NCBI RefSeq assembly: GCF_001411555.2
Contig: NW_023361327.1
Location: 283,001-347,000, forward strand
Direction of reading: 5' to 3'
DNA from: Juglans regia
Taxonomy: Eukaryota > Streptophyta > Magnoliopsida > Fagales > Juglandaceae
DNA length: 64,000 nucleotides
Shown: in pieces, positions 9,836 to 21,055 of the stretch
Numbering within the stretch: position 1 is the stretch's first letter
Layout of the letters: each line of letters opens with the position of its first letter
Program-made: the position numbers and the translations under genes
The notes under the pieces: model-generated
The model's input: only the letters and a program-made list of their open reading frames with translations
Told to the model about the DNA's origin: nothing
Databases searched by the model: none

Positions 9836-11347
9836 ATGGCGGAAGGGACGCGCGCAACACTGAAAGTTCAATTTGAGGAATCTCAAAGGCAGCAGGGAAT
9901 GATGCAGCAGCAGCTAGAACAGAATCAACAAGCAATTTTTGGAATAACTGAAAGGTTAGAACAAGTTTCAGATCTGTTGAAATCTGTAGGTGATTCTGTA
10001 AATGTTATGTCTCGTAGAGATAGAGAAGTGTCTAATGATACTAGGAATCATGAGGAGCGAGGAGTTTTTCAGAGAAATATTCGGTTGGACTTTCCACACT
10101 TTAGTGGCAGTGATCCTGCAGGGTGGACCTTTAAGGCCAATCAATACTTTGATTGTTTTCAAGTACCTTTCCATCAGAAATTAATGGTGGCTTCGCACCA
10201 TATGGAAGGTGAGGCATTGGTGTGGTACCAAAGTGCCTTTGAATCAGGACAGTTTAATTCATGGGAGACCTTAGTGGTAGCAATGCAAGGAAGGTTCGGA
10301 CCTTCAGCATTTGATGATCCAATGGAGGCCTTAACCAGATTAAGACAAACTACTTCTGTTAGTTTGTATACATCACAATTTGAGGCCTTGTCCAATAGGC
10401 TCAAAGGCTTTTCTGACAAACATAAGATGAGCTGCTTTATTAGTGGACTCAAGGATGACATTCGAATACCTGTAAAGATGTTTAATCCACTAAACCTTGG
10501 AGCTGCATTTAGCCTGGCTAAGCTGCAAGAGGAACATGTGTTATCCTCAAGAAAGTCTTGGAGACAAAATAGCCATTTTGCTGAGAAATGGCCTCTTAAT
10601 AGTGTGGGGATGACTGATCTCGCCAATAATGGTCCAAAGAATGTGTTTCCTATGAGAAGGGTGAATTCATCTCATATGGATGAAAAGAGGAAAAAAGGCC
10701 TATGTTTCCACTGTGAGGAAAAGTGGAATCCTAATCATGTATGTAAAAATCCGAGGGTTTATTTCTTGCATGGGGAACCTAGTGATATGCAAGAGGTAAT
10801 TGATAATGAGGATGAAGTGGTGCCTCAATCTCTACAGAGTTCTAAAGAACTGGTTCTGAAGGGGGTGGAGGAACTTGAAGTCTCGATTCATGCCATTTCT
10901 GGTTGCATCAACAGTAATGCCATGAAGCTCCTGGGTACCATAGGCTCATTTTCTGTTGAGATCCTTGTAGACTCAGGAAGTACTCACAACTTCCTAGATC
11001 CTTTGGTGGTAGAAGCAGCAAAGTTGTGGGTAATGGAAGATGGAGCCCTTCAGGTGAAAGTAGCTGATGGTACTAGCATAGTCAGCCAAGGCAAATGCGA
11101 GGAAATGATTAAGGTCCAAGGAACTAAGTTTCTAGTTCCTTTCCATGTTCTGACTCTTGGAGGCTGTGACATTGTTTTAGGGGTTCAATGGCTTAAAACA
11201 TTGGGTCCTATTCAATGGGATTTTACAAATATGTCTATGCAGTTTGAGATTGCTGGTCAGAAACTGTTTTTGCAAGGGTTGTTGTCTAAACAGGTTCAGG
11301 TTGATGCTGGGATTCGCATGCTTAAATCTTCCTTCATTGGTCAGTAA
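9836..11347 (+). CDS. Chromovirus gag-protease
   Basis: The frame is open through 9797, but the first ATG is at 9836, giving 503 codons. The N-terminal part has a glutamine-rich coiled region, then a retrotransposon gag domain (FPHFSGSDPAGWTFKANQYF, FISGLKDDIR). A knuckle-like CFHCEEKWNPNHVC lies at about residue 290; spacing is not the classical CCHC but is usual in this gag group. The aspartic protease active site VDSGSTHNF is at about residue 379, followed by VLGVQWL. The frame ends at TAA (11345-11347) and the same frame reopens immediately with RT-proximal sequence. The stop is therefore a nonsense mutation or, less likely, a readthrough stop. Confidence 0.9.
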   Translation: MAEGTRATLKVQFEESQRQQGMMQQQLEQNQQAIFGITERLEQVSDLLKSVGDSVNVMSRRDREVSNDTRNHEERGVFQRNIRLDFPHFSGSDPAGWTFKANQYFDCFQVPFHQKLMVASHHMEGEALVWYQSAFESGQFNSWETLVVAMQGRFGPSAFDDPMEALTRLRQTTSVSLYTSQFEALSNRLKGFSDKHKMSCFISGLKDDIRIPVKMFNPLNLGAAFSLAKLQEEHVLSSRKSWRQNSHFAEKWPLNSVGMTDLANNGPKNVFPMRRVNSSHMDEKRKKGLCFHCEEKWNPNHVCKNPRVYFLHGEPSDMQEVIDNEDEVVPQSLQSSKELVLKGVEELEVSIHAISGCINSNAMKLLGTIGSFSVEILVDSGSTHNFLDPLVVEAAKLWVMEDGALQVKVADGTSIVSQGKCEEMIKVQGTKFLVPFHVLTLGGCDIVLGVQWLKTLGPIQWDFTNMSMQFEIAGQKLFLQGLLSKQVQVDAGIRMLKSSFIGQ

Positions 11348-13033
11348 GGTTGGCTTCTGCAACTTGTAGCAGTTCAGCCTAAGTTGGAGCCAACACAGAC
11401 TCTACCAGCAGTTGAAGAGATAGTAAACCAGTTTCAGTCTGTATTCGAGGAACCAGTTGGGTTGCCTCCTCCTCGAGCCTTTGACCATCGAATTATCTTG
11501 AAAGAAGGAACTCCTCCAATTTCTGTGAGACCTTACAGGTACCCCCATTACCAAAAAACAGAAATAGAAAAAATTGTTAAAGATTTGTTGTTAAATGGGG
11601 TGATTCGACCAAGCCAAAGTCCATTTTCTTCACCTGTTCTCTTGGTAAAGAAAGCTGATGGCACATGGAGAATGTGCATGGACTATAGAGCTCTCAATCA
11701 AGAAACTGTTAAGGACAAGTTTCCAATCCCTGTGATAGATGAGCTCTTGGATGAGTTGCATGGGGCAAGGTATTTTTCTAAACTTGATTTACGATCAGGT
11801 TATCACCAAATACGAGTAAGGGAAGATGACATTCCTAAGACAGCCTTTAGAACTCATGAAGGCCCTTTGGGCTTACTAATGCACCAGCCACCTTTCAAGG
11901 TTTAATGAATCATATCTTTAAACCTTTCCTTCGAAAGTTTGTCTTGGATTTCTTTGATGATATCTTGGTTTACAGCCAAGATTTATTTCAGCATTTGGAA
12001 CATTTGAAAACAGTGCTATCTGTTTTACAGCAGCAGACTTTGTTTGCCAAGAAGTCAGTTTGGGGTTATGGAAGTTGACTACTTAGGCCATATAATTTCT
12101 GCAGAAGGTGTAAGAGCAGACCCTACCAAAATCTCAGCCATGATAGAGTGGCCTGTTCCTAAAACAATGAAGGCCTTGAGAGGATTTTTAGGCTTAACTG
12201 GTTATTATAGGAAATTTATCAAAGGTTATGGTTCAATAGCTGCCCCATTGACCATGTTATTGAAGAAGAATTCCTTTGTGTGGTGTGAAGAGGCTGAGAA
12301 GGCTTTTTTGCAACTTAAGCATGCTGTAGCTCACCCTCCAGTCTTAAAGCTGCCAGATTTCTCTCAAGCATTTCTCATTGAATGTGATGCTTCTCGAGTA
12401 GGGTTGGGAGCTGTGTTGATGCAAAACAGCCAGCCCATAGCCTATTTTAGTAAGGCTCTCAAGGGTAAAGCTCTCCTCTTATCAACTTATGAAAAAGAGC
12501 TTTTAGCACTTGTAAGTGCAATTGGGAAATGGAGGCCTTACTTGCTTGGTCAGCCTTTTAGGATTAAAACTGACCAGCAAGCTTTGAAGCACTTGTTGGA
12601 GCAGAAGATAGCCACAGAAGCACAACACAAATGGATCTCTAAGCTCATGGGATATGATTTTCAAGTTGAGTACAAAAGAGGTAAAGATAACAAGGTAGCT
12701 GATGCACTTTCACGAAAGATGGAAGAGGATTCTGCTGTTTTAGCACTCATTTCATTCCCTACTCCTGTTTGGATTACTGAATTGAAGCAAAGTTACTCAA
12801 AATCACCCCACATTCTTCAGATCATTGTGGCTCTAGAGAAAGGGGAACAAGTTCCAAAAGCATTCTCCTTGCAACAAGGTCTTTTACTCAGAAAGGGCAG
12901 ACTGATGATTGTTCCTGGTTCATCATTTCAGAAAAAGGTATTGCAATACATCCATTACAGCCCAGTGGCAGGCCATGTGACTACCATAAAACCTTGCACA
13001 GAGCTAGAATGGATTTTTTTTGGCCTGGCATGA
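11348..13033 (+). pseudogene. Chromovirus reverse transcriptase and RNase H
   Basis: 11384-11905 is RT with [20 protein letters not shown] and [15 protein letters not shown] (first catalytic Asp in KLDLRSGYH). A deletion of roughly 30 bases after FRTHEG shifts frame at about 11860. The active-site FFDDILVYS is encoded around 11946-11972 in the other frame. A second shift near 12050 restores the frame of 12044-13033, which has VDYLGHIIS, the thumb FLGLTGYYRKF, and RNase H with FLIECDASRVGLGAVL, STYEKELLAL and DNKVADALSR. A third shift near 12980 follows. Homology is clear; the open frames are not joinable without the shifts. Confidence 0.9.
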
Positions 13034-14202
13034 GGAGGGATATCAGGAAATTAGTTAAGGAGTGTCAAGTCTGTCAAGTTAACAAGTCAGAAAATGTGCT
13101 GCCAGCAGGTTTACTTCAACCCTTGCCCATTCCTCAGAACCCTTGGCTTGATATTGCCATGGATTTTATTGAGGGCCTCCCAAGTTCTAATGGAAGCACT
13201 GTTATTCTTACAGTGGTGGATAGATTGACCAAGTTTGGTCATTTCTTTTCCTTAGCTCATCCATACACTGCAGCTAAGGTGGCAGAGATATTCTTTTCTG
13301 GAGTTTTCAAGCTTCATGGGTTACCTAAAACAATTGTCTCAGATCGTGATGTGGTGTTCACAAGTTTGTTTTGGCAAGAACTCTTCAAGATGCAGGGCAC
13401 AACCTTGACTATGAGCTCAGCTTACCATCCTCAATCTGATGGTCAAGCTGAGGCTTTGAACAAGGCTGTTGAAGCTTACTTAAGGGCTTATAGTGCTTCT
13501 AAGCCCAAGAGTTGGACTACTTGGCTTCCTATGGCTGAATGGCACTACAATACCTCTGTGCATACCTCTACAGGGATTTCTCCATTTCAAGCCTTGTATG
13601 GAATGCCTCCACCAAGATTACTGTCTTATGTAGCTGGTACCACTACTAATGAAGCAGTAGATCAACACTTGAGGAATCGTGAGCAAGTCTTATCTTTGTT
13701 GAAAGAGAACTTAAGCAAAGCTCAGAATAGAATGAAGATGTATGCTGACAAGGGGAGATCCGAGAGATCTTTTGTGGAGGGTGATTGGGTGTTTCTCAAA
13801 CTTCAACCTTATAGACAAAAATCAGTAGCCATGAGACATAACATGAAGCTTGCTCCTCGATATTATGGTCCCTTTCAAGTCATTCAGACAATTGGGACAG
13901 TTGCTTACAAGTTGAGTTTGCCTCCTACATCAAAAATTCATCCAGTTTTCCATGTTTCTTGCCTTAAAAAGAAACTAGGGGATCAAATTACCCCTTTACC
14001 CACTTTTCCTCCAGTTGATGGAGAGGGTGCTGTCCAACCTGAGCCTGAACAGATTCTGGAAAGGCGTATGAAGAAGGTAGCAGGTCGTGCTGTCACTGAA
14101 GTCTTGATCAAATGGGTGGGAGCTGCTGTGGAGGATAATTCGTGGGAACTGTTATACAAGTTAAGGTCTGTCTATCCTCACTTGATAGGCACTGTCTTGT
14201 GA
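12994..14202 (+). pseudogene. Chromovirus integrase with chromodomain
   Basis: The open frame lacks the HH part of the zinc site because of the upstream frameshift but keeps CQVCQVNK. The integrase core has AMDFIEGLP (Asp), VSDRDVVFTS (Asp) and SDGQAEALNKAVE (Glu), so the catalytic triad is intact. The C-terminus has HPVFHVSCLKKKLG and a chromodomain-like block ending LIKWVGAAVEDNSWE and VYPHL. Chromodomains in this position define chromoviruses, which they direct to particular chromatin. It ends at a stop just before the purine tract and 3' LTR. Confidence 0.92.
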
Positions 14203-14246
14203 AGGTCACGGGTGCCTTGGGGACAAGGCCTTGAAGAAGAGGAGAT

Positions 14247-14792
14247 TGTCACGGGTGCCTGGGGGCTAGGTCTTGAAGAGGAAGGAAGGGAATATGGGGT
14301 TGCTGTTGAGGGAAGAGCATCTCAGTATGCGGGAGAAGGGAAGGCTTGGAACTGAAGGGGTTGCTGTTATAACTACTTTTTGAATAAAAGAGGGAAGTTA
14401 GTTACTTAAGTGAAACGGTGCACTTTGGATTAATTGTGTAGTGTCGTTTAATTTGCATGATTGTGTGTTTTGAGCCTTAAGTGAAACGGTGAGTTTTGCC
14501 TTGAGGGTTGTAGTGTGCATTTTATGAGTCAGTCATGGTCGTTTAAGGCCATCTTCATGCTCTGCGGGTATAAAACCAGAGCAGACCAGTTGTAATGGAT
14601 CATCGATTGTTCATTGGAATTTAATACAATTTGGAGGTTGGGAATTCCTCGAAAATTCCCTGTCAAGATTCTCGAATGGAATCTTGCATTTGATCATAAT
14701 TTCGTGTACGGGAGACTCATTCTTTTATTGAGGAATCTGTGCATTGGAAGAGATTGATAGCTGTAGTGTTCTTGCTAAGCAGATACATTACA
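14247..14792 (+). repeat. Chromovirus 3' LTR
   Basis: 546 bp and nearly identical to 9250-9795. It is preceded by GAAGAAGAGGAGAT (polypurine tract) and by a short partial copy of LTR-like text (GTCACGGGTGCC at 14205-14217), which may be a leftover of template switching. It is followed by the GTCCC TSD. Confidence 0.95.
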
Positions 14793-15383
14793 GTCCCTTT
14801 CGGGACTTCTGATGGGCTGTGCACGGGATGATTGTGCGAAAGCAATCAAAATGCTTTTCCTGTGACGTTGGATTGGTTCAAACCTTTTCCATTAGGGCAG
14901 AAAATTTAATGCTTTTGTGACGTTGCATGGATTGATTCAAACCATTTCCATTAAGGCAGAAAACGAGCACCACTACCGCTGAACAACGAATTATGCTTGG
15001 TGCTTTAAACATGGACCCACTTTCCATAATCTCTCGTTTCCCATAGCTCATAAATTCCAGAACAAAATCTAAAATAATATTAATAAATATATTATAATTA
15101 TATATGTTGTCAGGAGATTTTAAATAATATCTGTTAGATTAAAAGAAAAATTAGTACGTAATTATCATCATATATAATATAATGTAATCTTCAAACGAAT
15201 CGGCCAAAGGAACAGGAGAAAAGATCATATAATTGGATGTCCACCTGACCAACACATTATGCACGTACAGTGCATAATACCAAGCAAAGAAAAATTATTA
15301 CTGTTATTATTATCATAATATATAATGTAATTTTCAAGTGAGGTGAAAAGACCATGTAAAAAAAATCATTATTATTATTACAG
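14793..15383. other. Spacer with a short tandem duplication and AT-rich repeats
   Basis: Two diverged copies of a 50-60 bp unit lie at about 14848-14900 and 14909-14963; both contain TGCTTTT, GTGACGTTG and CATTTCCATTA/TTTTCCATTAG followed by GGCAGAAAA. From 15165 to 15355 two diverged units beginning TATAATGTAAT resemble units at 27024 and 27360. No coding or TE terminus is seen. The LINE poly(A) tail begins at 15384. Confidence 0.5.
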
Positions 15384-15624
15384 TTTTTTTTTTTGATAAA
15401 GATGATAATATCATTAATCAATAAAAAACAATTACAGACAATTATCAAGCCATAGGGCTTGAGGAAGTATGGAATATAATCCCACCAAACATCAATACTT
15501 TCTACCTTGAATGCATATTTAGCCAACCTGTGTGCTACCATATACATGTGAAAACAAACAATTCTCAAAACATCTTACAAGTTTCTTTATCTCATGATAT
15601 AATACCCCAAAAAAAGAGTTAGTC
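15384..15624 (-). pseudogene. LINE RNase H tail and 3' end
   Basis: The minus frame contains VAHRLAKYAF and VWWDYIPYFL, the typical end of the RNase H domain in plant LINEs, followed by GATGATAATATCATTAATC and the poly(A). The domain start is at 21657-21950, on the far side of the Gypsy insertion. The conserved His/Asp pair near AHRLAKYA is visible. Confidence 0.85.
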
Positions 15625-16851
15625 TGTAATACCCCTGTATTTTTTTTTTACTGTATTGTTCCTTTTAGTGAAGGATTATATTAATTAATTTAAAAATTAT
15701 TGTTCTTGTTTTAAAATTTATCGAATTTTTTTCTTGTTGGATTTATTTTATAATTCTTAAGTTGTGAATTTTACTTTGATCTTTCTTGATATTAATTAGT
15801 GTTTACATTTAAATTACACTTCGCTTTAGTGAATAATTTTATTGTTGGACTTTAATTATTATTTCATTTTTTTATTTTATTTCTCCTACGCATAGCACTA
15901 CCCATGCACGTCTTTCTCTTTTCAAACTTTAGGGTTTTTTCTTATCACCCGTATAAACACACGTTTTCATCATATACTTTTTTGAAGATTGCATTGTATC
16001 CTCGCTTCATCCAGCCTCCAGAGATCACCATCGTGCAGCCCCTCCTAGTTCGACGCCAACCTCCATTTTCCACGCACGTAAAACCACCGCCCTTACCCTC
16101 CACCGTTAGCGTCCTCCACCAAGGCTCAACGCCTCATTGTGCGCCATCGCGTCCGTCTCGGCCTCAGCTGCAACAGCATGCCATTACTGTGAGAGCGTCC
16201 CGCTCATACAAGGAGGTCAGCAACCGCGGGCAACCATTGCACCACGTGAGAAGCTGAGCAAGCGGATGGCACGGCAAGAGACTCGCCCGTGCAAGGCCAA
16301 AAGCCAACCTGCATCTTCACGGTTTTACCCAACCGTCTCCTGGAAAATGCAGCCTCCCAAGGAAGTCAAGTCGCCGTATGCTCCTCCTCAACGTGGCCAA
16401 ACGCCGCCACCGTGAGCCAGCCGTGAACCCACCAGTGAAGCCTTCGATAGCCATCCCGCAAGCCTCTGTTTTTCACTCTCGAAACAGAGGATGTTTTTCC
16501 TCCTACCGTGAGCCATTACAACCATTTACCACTGAGAGCTCCTTCACGTTGCGGCTCCAGAAACAGCCAGCGAAGTTTTCCGTCACCCTAGGTTCGCCTC
16601 TTGCCACCCCGCCGCACGGTAATCTCCCTCTCTATTTTCTGTCTCTCACGTTCGGTTTACTCTCCCATAAACTCTCTCTCTCCGTTATCTCTCTCACCGT
16701 GCATCTCTCTCTCTCTTTCTCGTCCAGTACTTAGCCACCGAGTGCACCATCTCCCGTCGCACTTCACCATCTCGGTGAGTCCCTGCCGCTGCTGCAATTT
16801 TTTCTTCTTTTGTTCTTTTGTATGTTATCGTTTGTTTTGACGTATAAGGAG

Positions 16852-16854
<3 letters not shown>

Positions 16855-16890
<36 letters not shown>
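16855..16890. repeat. TA/TG microsatellite
   Basis: Uninterrupted TA dinucleotides followed by TG dinucleotides inside the 5' LTR; the small open frames across it on both strands are artefacts of the repeat. Confidence 0.9.
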
Positions 16891-17860
16891 ATATTTATAA
16901 GTAAAGTTTTAACTTGGGCACTTACTAGTTTTAACCTAATATACATATGGAAAGTTCACGGTTTGAGTGTTCGGCTGAGAAGTATTTTTTTGTGTTGAGT
17001 TTATATTTAAATAGGATTTTGTTTGAAGTTTTAATAAATATTATATTGTATTTTGATAATATTGTTAGTTAAAGTAAGTAAATCTATTTTTCATAAGAGG
17101 TGAGTTTTTCATGAATTATTTTAGGAAAAGTTTAGTAACCAATGTATTCTTTTTATTTATAAAATATTGTTGGTATTTTAGATATTTTGAATATTAATTT
17201 TTATTGAGTTCTATAATTATCATAATACTTATTCGATAAATTTTCTTCTTCAGTACGAATTCGATTAAGTGGATATTGATGGTCTTAGAAAATGCTGGTA
17301 TTTTAGCTATTATGAGAATTTTAGGTTTTGAGGTTCTTAAAATAGGTTCTTTTAGCATTTTTAAGTTTTAATATCGAAATACGTGGTTGGTTGGAAATTT
17401 ATGGACGTTACGTGACTATTATTTTATAGGTGACGATTAATATTTGTTCGGCATTTTTGAGGAAAATTCTGAAGAGCTAAGAAGTCTAGGTAAGGGGGGT
17501 TCCTATGCTAGACTTTGCATTAAAAAAAATGAACTGAGGTCCTTTTTGGAAAATGTGCATGTTTTGTTATGAAAAGAAATCTGAAAACAACCTCAGATAA
17601 TTGTTTTGCATTACTCGTGAGATTCTGTTTAAGAAGAAAGTATTTTCTGTCATGACTGGTGAAGACATGAGCTTATTTTTTACATTCTGTTTCTGAATTT
17701 TGGAAAAGAGAGCGAATATGAAATTTTGTGCATAAAGTATGTTTTGTGATCTGATTCTATTCTGTTCTGTACTCTGTTATGATGTGGCATCTGAAAAACT
17801 TTTGGCATGACTTTCTGACTCTGATATGGTGATTCTGATTCTGTTTTGCTCTGATATGCG

Positions 17861-18046
17861 GCCTTGTCACGGGATATAATAGTGACCTCTGGCCCTATCA
17901 CGAAATATGATAGTGACCTCTGGCCCTGTCACGGGAGATAATAGTGACCTCTGGCCCTGTCACGGGATATAATAGTGACTTCTGACCCTGTCATGGGAGA
18001 TAATAGTGACCTCTGGCCTGCCACGGGATATAATAGTGGTTTTCTG
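17861..18046 (+). repeat. 31-bp minisatellite, six units, in the 5' LTR
   Basis: Unit consensus has GCCCTGTCACGGGATATAAT followed by AGTGACCTCTG. Six consecutive copies start at 17861, 17892, 17923, 17954, 17985 and 18016; the last is degenerate. The 3' LTR has three copies (20963-21055). There are no unique spacers between units. Confidence 0.92.
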
Positions 18047-19175
18047 TTCTGAGTGCAGTCGCTTTGGTAACACGGTGATTTATGTTCTGCTTGGCTTTTC
18101 GCAGGATGCACAACCCTACCACGGGGGTTAAACATAGTCTCTGTTCTGATATGATATGATAAGACGAAATTGTTCAGTCATGTTGTGCCAAAGGAGTCTT
18201 TGAATATGAAAAGTTGGTTTATGAATATGAAATATTTGAGAAGTCGCTCTAATTTTCTGATAAGATGTATTTTTTTGAGATTTGCATATTGATACTAAAA
18301 TGTTTTATTTCTGCATTCTGAACTCTGTGAAAGTGCTCATGTTTACACACTAGTATATGTCCTCTGCTTACTGAGTTGTTGATAACTCACCCCTTATCTC
18401 CAATTATTTTTCAGATGATTTTTGAATAGACCGGCTAAGGATCAGGATTATGGAGTATCGGTGAGATGATTATTTAAGCATAGTAGATTACTCATAGATG
18501 ATTTCTGAGAAGTGGCGGATTTTATTAAGAGACTTTGTAGTATTCTGATGACGTTATATTTTGGAGTCTATAAATATATTGATGAATTGTGAGTTTTAAG
18601 TTATAGGAAGTAACTCTTCGTTCCCTACGGGACCGGGGCGTTACAGTTGGTATCAGTGCCAGGTTTGAATTCTGCATACTATAAACCTTGGAGGTTTAGA
18701 TATCTGTGGGTTTAGGATGAAACTTCAGATTTGAGGTGTAGAAATTCTAGGACTAAGAGATGATGAAATTTGTATTTAAGGTTTTAGAATTTGTCAGGCT
18801 TTTAGGCATATATTCTAGGAAATTTGAGGTATTAAAATTTGTAAATTTCAAGAACCGATCTTCATGACATTTAAGGTCTTAGATCCATTTGGTTTTTAAT
18901 GGAATGTAGAAAATGATTTTGATAAGATTTAAGGGTTAGATTTTATAGGTGTAAATAAGCTTGATCAAAAGCCAAGTTTGAAGTTCCGTAGATTCTAATA
19001 TATGAGGTCTTGAAATTTTGGACTTTAGGAAATAAATTTTTGAATTGGGGTTTAGAATTCTACAAACTACAAGAAATAGATTATTTATTTGTGATTTATA
19101 GATTAATTAGTAGTTATATTTTTTTTCGCGCAGTTATTACTTTATTATTTTCTTCTTTGAAACTTTTAACCAAGG

Positions 19176-20090
19176 ATGGCTGCTCGACGTCGTGTTCGAA
19201 ATCTTGGGGGCTTGAATGCAGGAAATGAAGAGGACGGATGCACCATAGAGTAGTTCAATCAGATGCACCCTCCCACTTTTGATGGTCGTGGCAACCCGAC
19301 CTTAGCTGAGGATTGGATCCAGGACATTGAGAAGATACTCTGTGTCTTAAATTGTACTGACAAATAGAAAGTATTGTACTCTGCCTTCAAGCTGACCAGT
19401 GAGGCTAAACGATGGTGGATATCAGAGAGAACCATCAGGGAAGCTGATGGGAGGGGAGTGGTTAGCTGGCTCCACTTCAAGCAGATTTTCTTTGATCGTT
19501 TCTTCCCAAGATCGATTAGAGACGCTAGGGCCAAGGACTTTGCCGACTTAGTGCAGGGTACTATGACGGTGCACCAGTATGCGGCTAGATATATTGAACT
19601 ATCACGCTTTGCCTTATATCTTATACCCAATGAGGAGAAGAAGACCCGAAAATTTGAGGAGGGACTAGATAACAATATTTATGAGCGAGTGGTTGCCCTT
19701 CAGATCCAGAACTTCTCAGAATTAGTAGATAAGGCCACAATAGTCGAGCGAGGCCTCAAGAGAAGTGTTGAACTTCAGGAGCAGAGGAAGGGGCCGACGC
19801 CGTTGGGGTTTCCCTCGAACGAGAATCAAGGACCATGGAAGAGGATGAAGCTAGTGAACAACCCAAGCCAGAGACAGGTGCAAGACAATCAATGGAATAA
19901 CTCCTGCAAGTCATGCAATGTAGTACACTTTGGGGATTACAGAAGGAGAACTGGACGATGTTTTCGATGTGGAAAGCATAGCCACCTCGTAAGAGATTGT
20001 CCAAAGCAACCAAATGGAAGCATGAACCCCAACCCACCTCAGAGGACTAATTTCACATCACGAGGTAGGAATCAACACAACGCAGAGTAG
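19176..20090 (+). pseudogene. Gypsy gag of the non-autonomous element
   Basis: One frame from ATG 19176 to the stop at 20088-20090, broken by two in-frame TAG codons (near 19252 and 19366). It has the retrotransposon gag block (PPTFDGRGNPTLAEDWI, AKRWWISER, FKQIFFDRFFP) and a classical CCHC knuckle, CFRCGKHSHLVRDC, near the C-terminus. The next frame would be protease, but only about 100 bp separates the stop from the purine tract, so pol was deleted. Without pol the element could move only with enzymes from relatives. Confidence 0.92.
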
Positions 20091-20756
20091 GCTCGAATTC
20101 AACTCAATATAGAGTGCGCAACGGAAGCGTGATTAACCCATTGGAAGTAGCAGCAGTTAGCTAAGCAAATTTCGAGGACGGAATTTTTTTTTTAAGGGGT
20201 GGAGGATGTAATACCCCGTATTTTTTACTGTATTGTTCTTTTTAGTGAAGGATTATATTAATTAATTTAAATATTATTGTTCTTCTTTTAAAATTTATCG
20301 AATTTTTTCTCGTTGGATTTATTTTATAATTCTTAAGTTGTGAATTTTACTTTGAGCTTTCTTGATATTAATTAGTGTTTAAATTTAAATTACACTTTGC
20401 TTTAGTGAATAATTTTATTGTTGGACTTTAATTATTATTTTATTTTTTTATTTTATTTCTCCCTCGCACAGCGCTACCCATGCACGTCTTTCTCTTTTCA
20501 AACTTTAGGGTTTTTTCTTATCACCTATATAGACACACATTTTCATCTTATATTTTTTTGAAGACTGCCTTGTATCCTCGCTGCATCCAGCCTCTAGAGA
20601 TCACCATCGTGCAGCCCCTTCTAGTTCGACGCCAACCTCCATTTTCCACGCACGTAAAACCGACGCCCTTACCCTCCACCGTTAGCGTCCTTCACCAAGG
20701 CTCAACACCTCATTGTGCGCCATCGTGTCCATCTCGGCCTCGGCTGCAACAGCATG

Positions 20757-20957
20757 CCATTACCGTGAGAGCGTCCCACTCATACAAGGAGATCAGCAAC
20801 CGCGGGCAACCATTGCACCACATGAGACGCTGAGCAGGCGGATCGCACGGCATGAGACTCGCCCGCGCACGGCCAAAAGCCAACCGGCCATTACCGTGAG
20901 AGCGTCCCACTCATACAAGGAGATCAGCAACCGCGGGCAACCATTGCACCACATGAG
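20757..20957 (+). repeat. Direct 70-bp duplication in the 3' LTR
   Basis: 20757-20826 and 20888-20957 are near-identical and both begin CCATTACCGTGAGAGCGTCC. The 5' LTR has a single corresponding copy at about 16180-16250. The second copy sits at the deletion joint. Confidence 0.9.
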
Positions 20958-20962
20958 CCTCT

Positions 20963-21055
20963 GGCCCTGTCACGGGATATAATAGTGACCTCTGGCCCTA
21001 TCATGGGAGATAATAGTGACCTCTGGCCCTATCACGGGAGATAATAGTGGTTTTC
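20963..21055 (+). repeat. 31-bp minisatellite, three units, in the 3' LTR
   Basis: Copies start at 20963, 20994 and 21025 with the same unit as 17861-18046. It has half as many units as the 5' LTR, so the array changed size. Confidence 0.9.

Larger units (their letters stand above)
9250..14792 (+). mobile_element. Complete chromovirus-type Ty3-gypsy retrotransposon
   Basis: 5543 bp with a perfect TSD GTCCC (9245-9249 and 14793-14797) and two 546-bp LTRs starting TGTCACGGG and ending GATACATTACA. By direct comparison the LTRs differ at five positions (about 0.9 percent), so the insertion is young. The interior encodes gag, protease, RT, RNase H, integrase and a C-terminal chromodomain, in the Gypsy order. 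Coding is broken by one in-frame stop (11345-11347) and about three frameshifts, so it needs proteins in trans or inserted from a defective RNA. The primer-binding site begins TGGTATCC at 9798, and a purine tract lies at 14232-14246. Confidence 0.95.
15625..18645 (+). repeat. 5' LTR (3.0 kb) of the gag-only Gypsy element
   Basis: Contains a C-rich stretch (about 15990-16780) that yields spurious open frames, a GGTGAGT donor-like site at 16773, a TA/TG microsatellite at 16855-16890 and a 31-bp minisatellite at 17861-18046. About 1.6 kb of it (roughly 16316-17915) is missing from the 3' LTR. Related LTRs occur at 1-468, 38632-40534 (minus), 36383-38334 (minus) and 62236-64000. Confidence 0.93.

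Noticed and set aside
17861..18046. Regularly spaced 31-bp repeats as a possible CRISPR-like array
   Set aside because: Units are contiguous without unique spacers, lie in a plant LTR and recur in the other LTR; it is a minisatellite.
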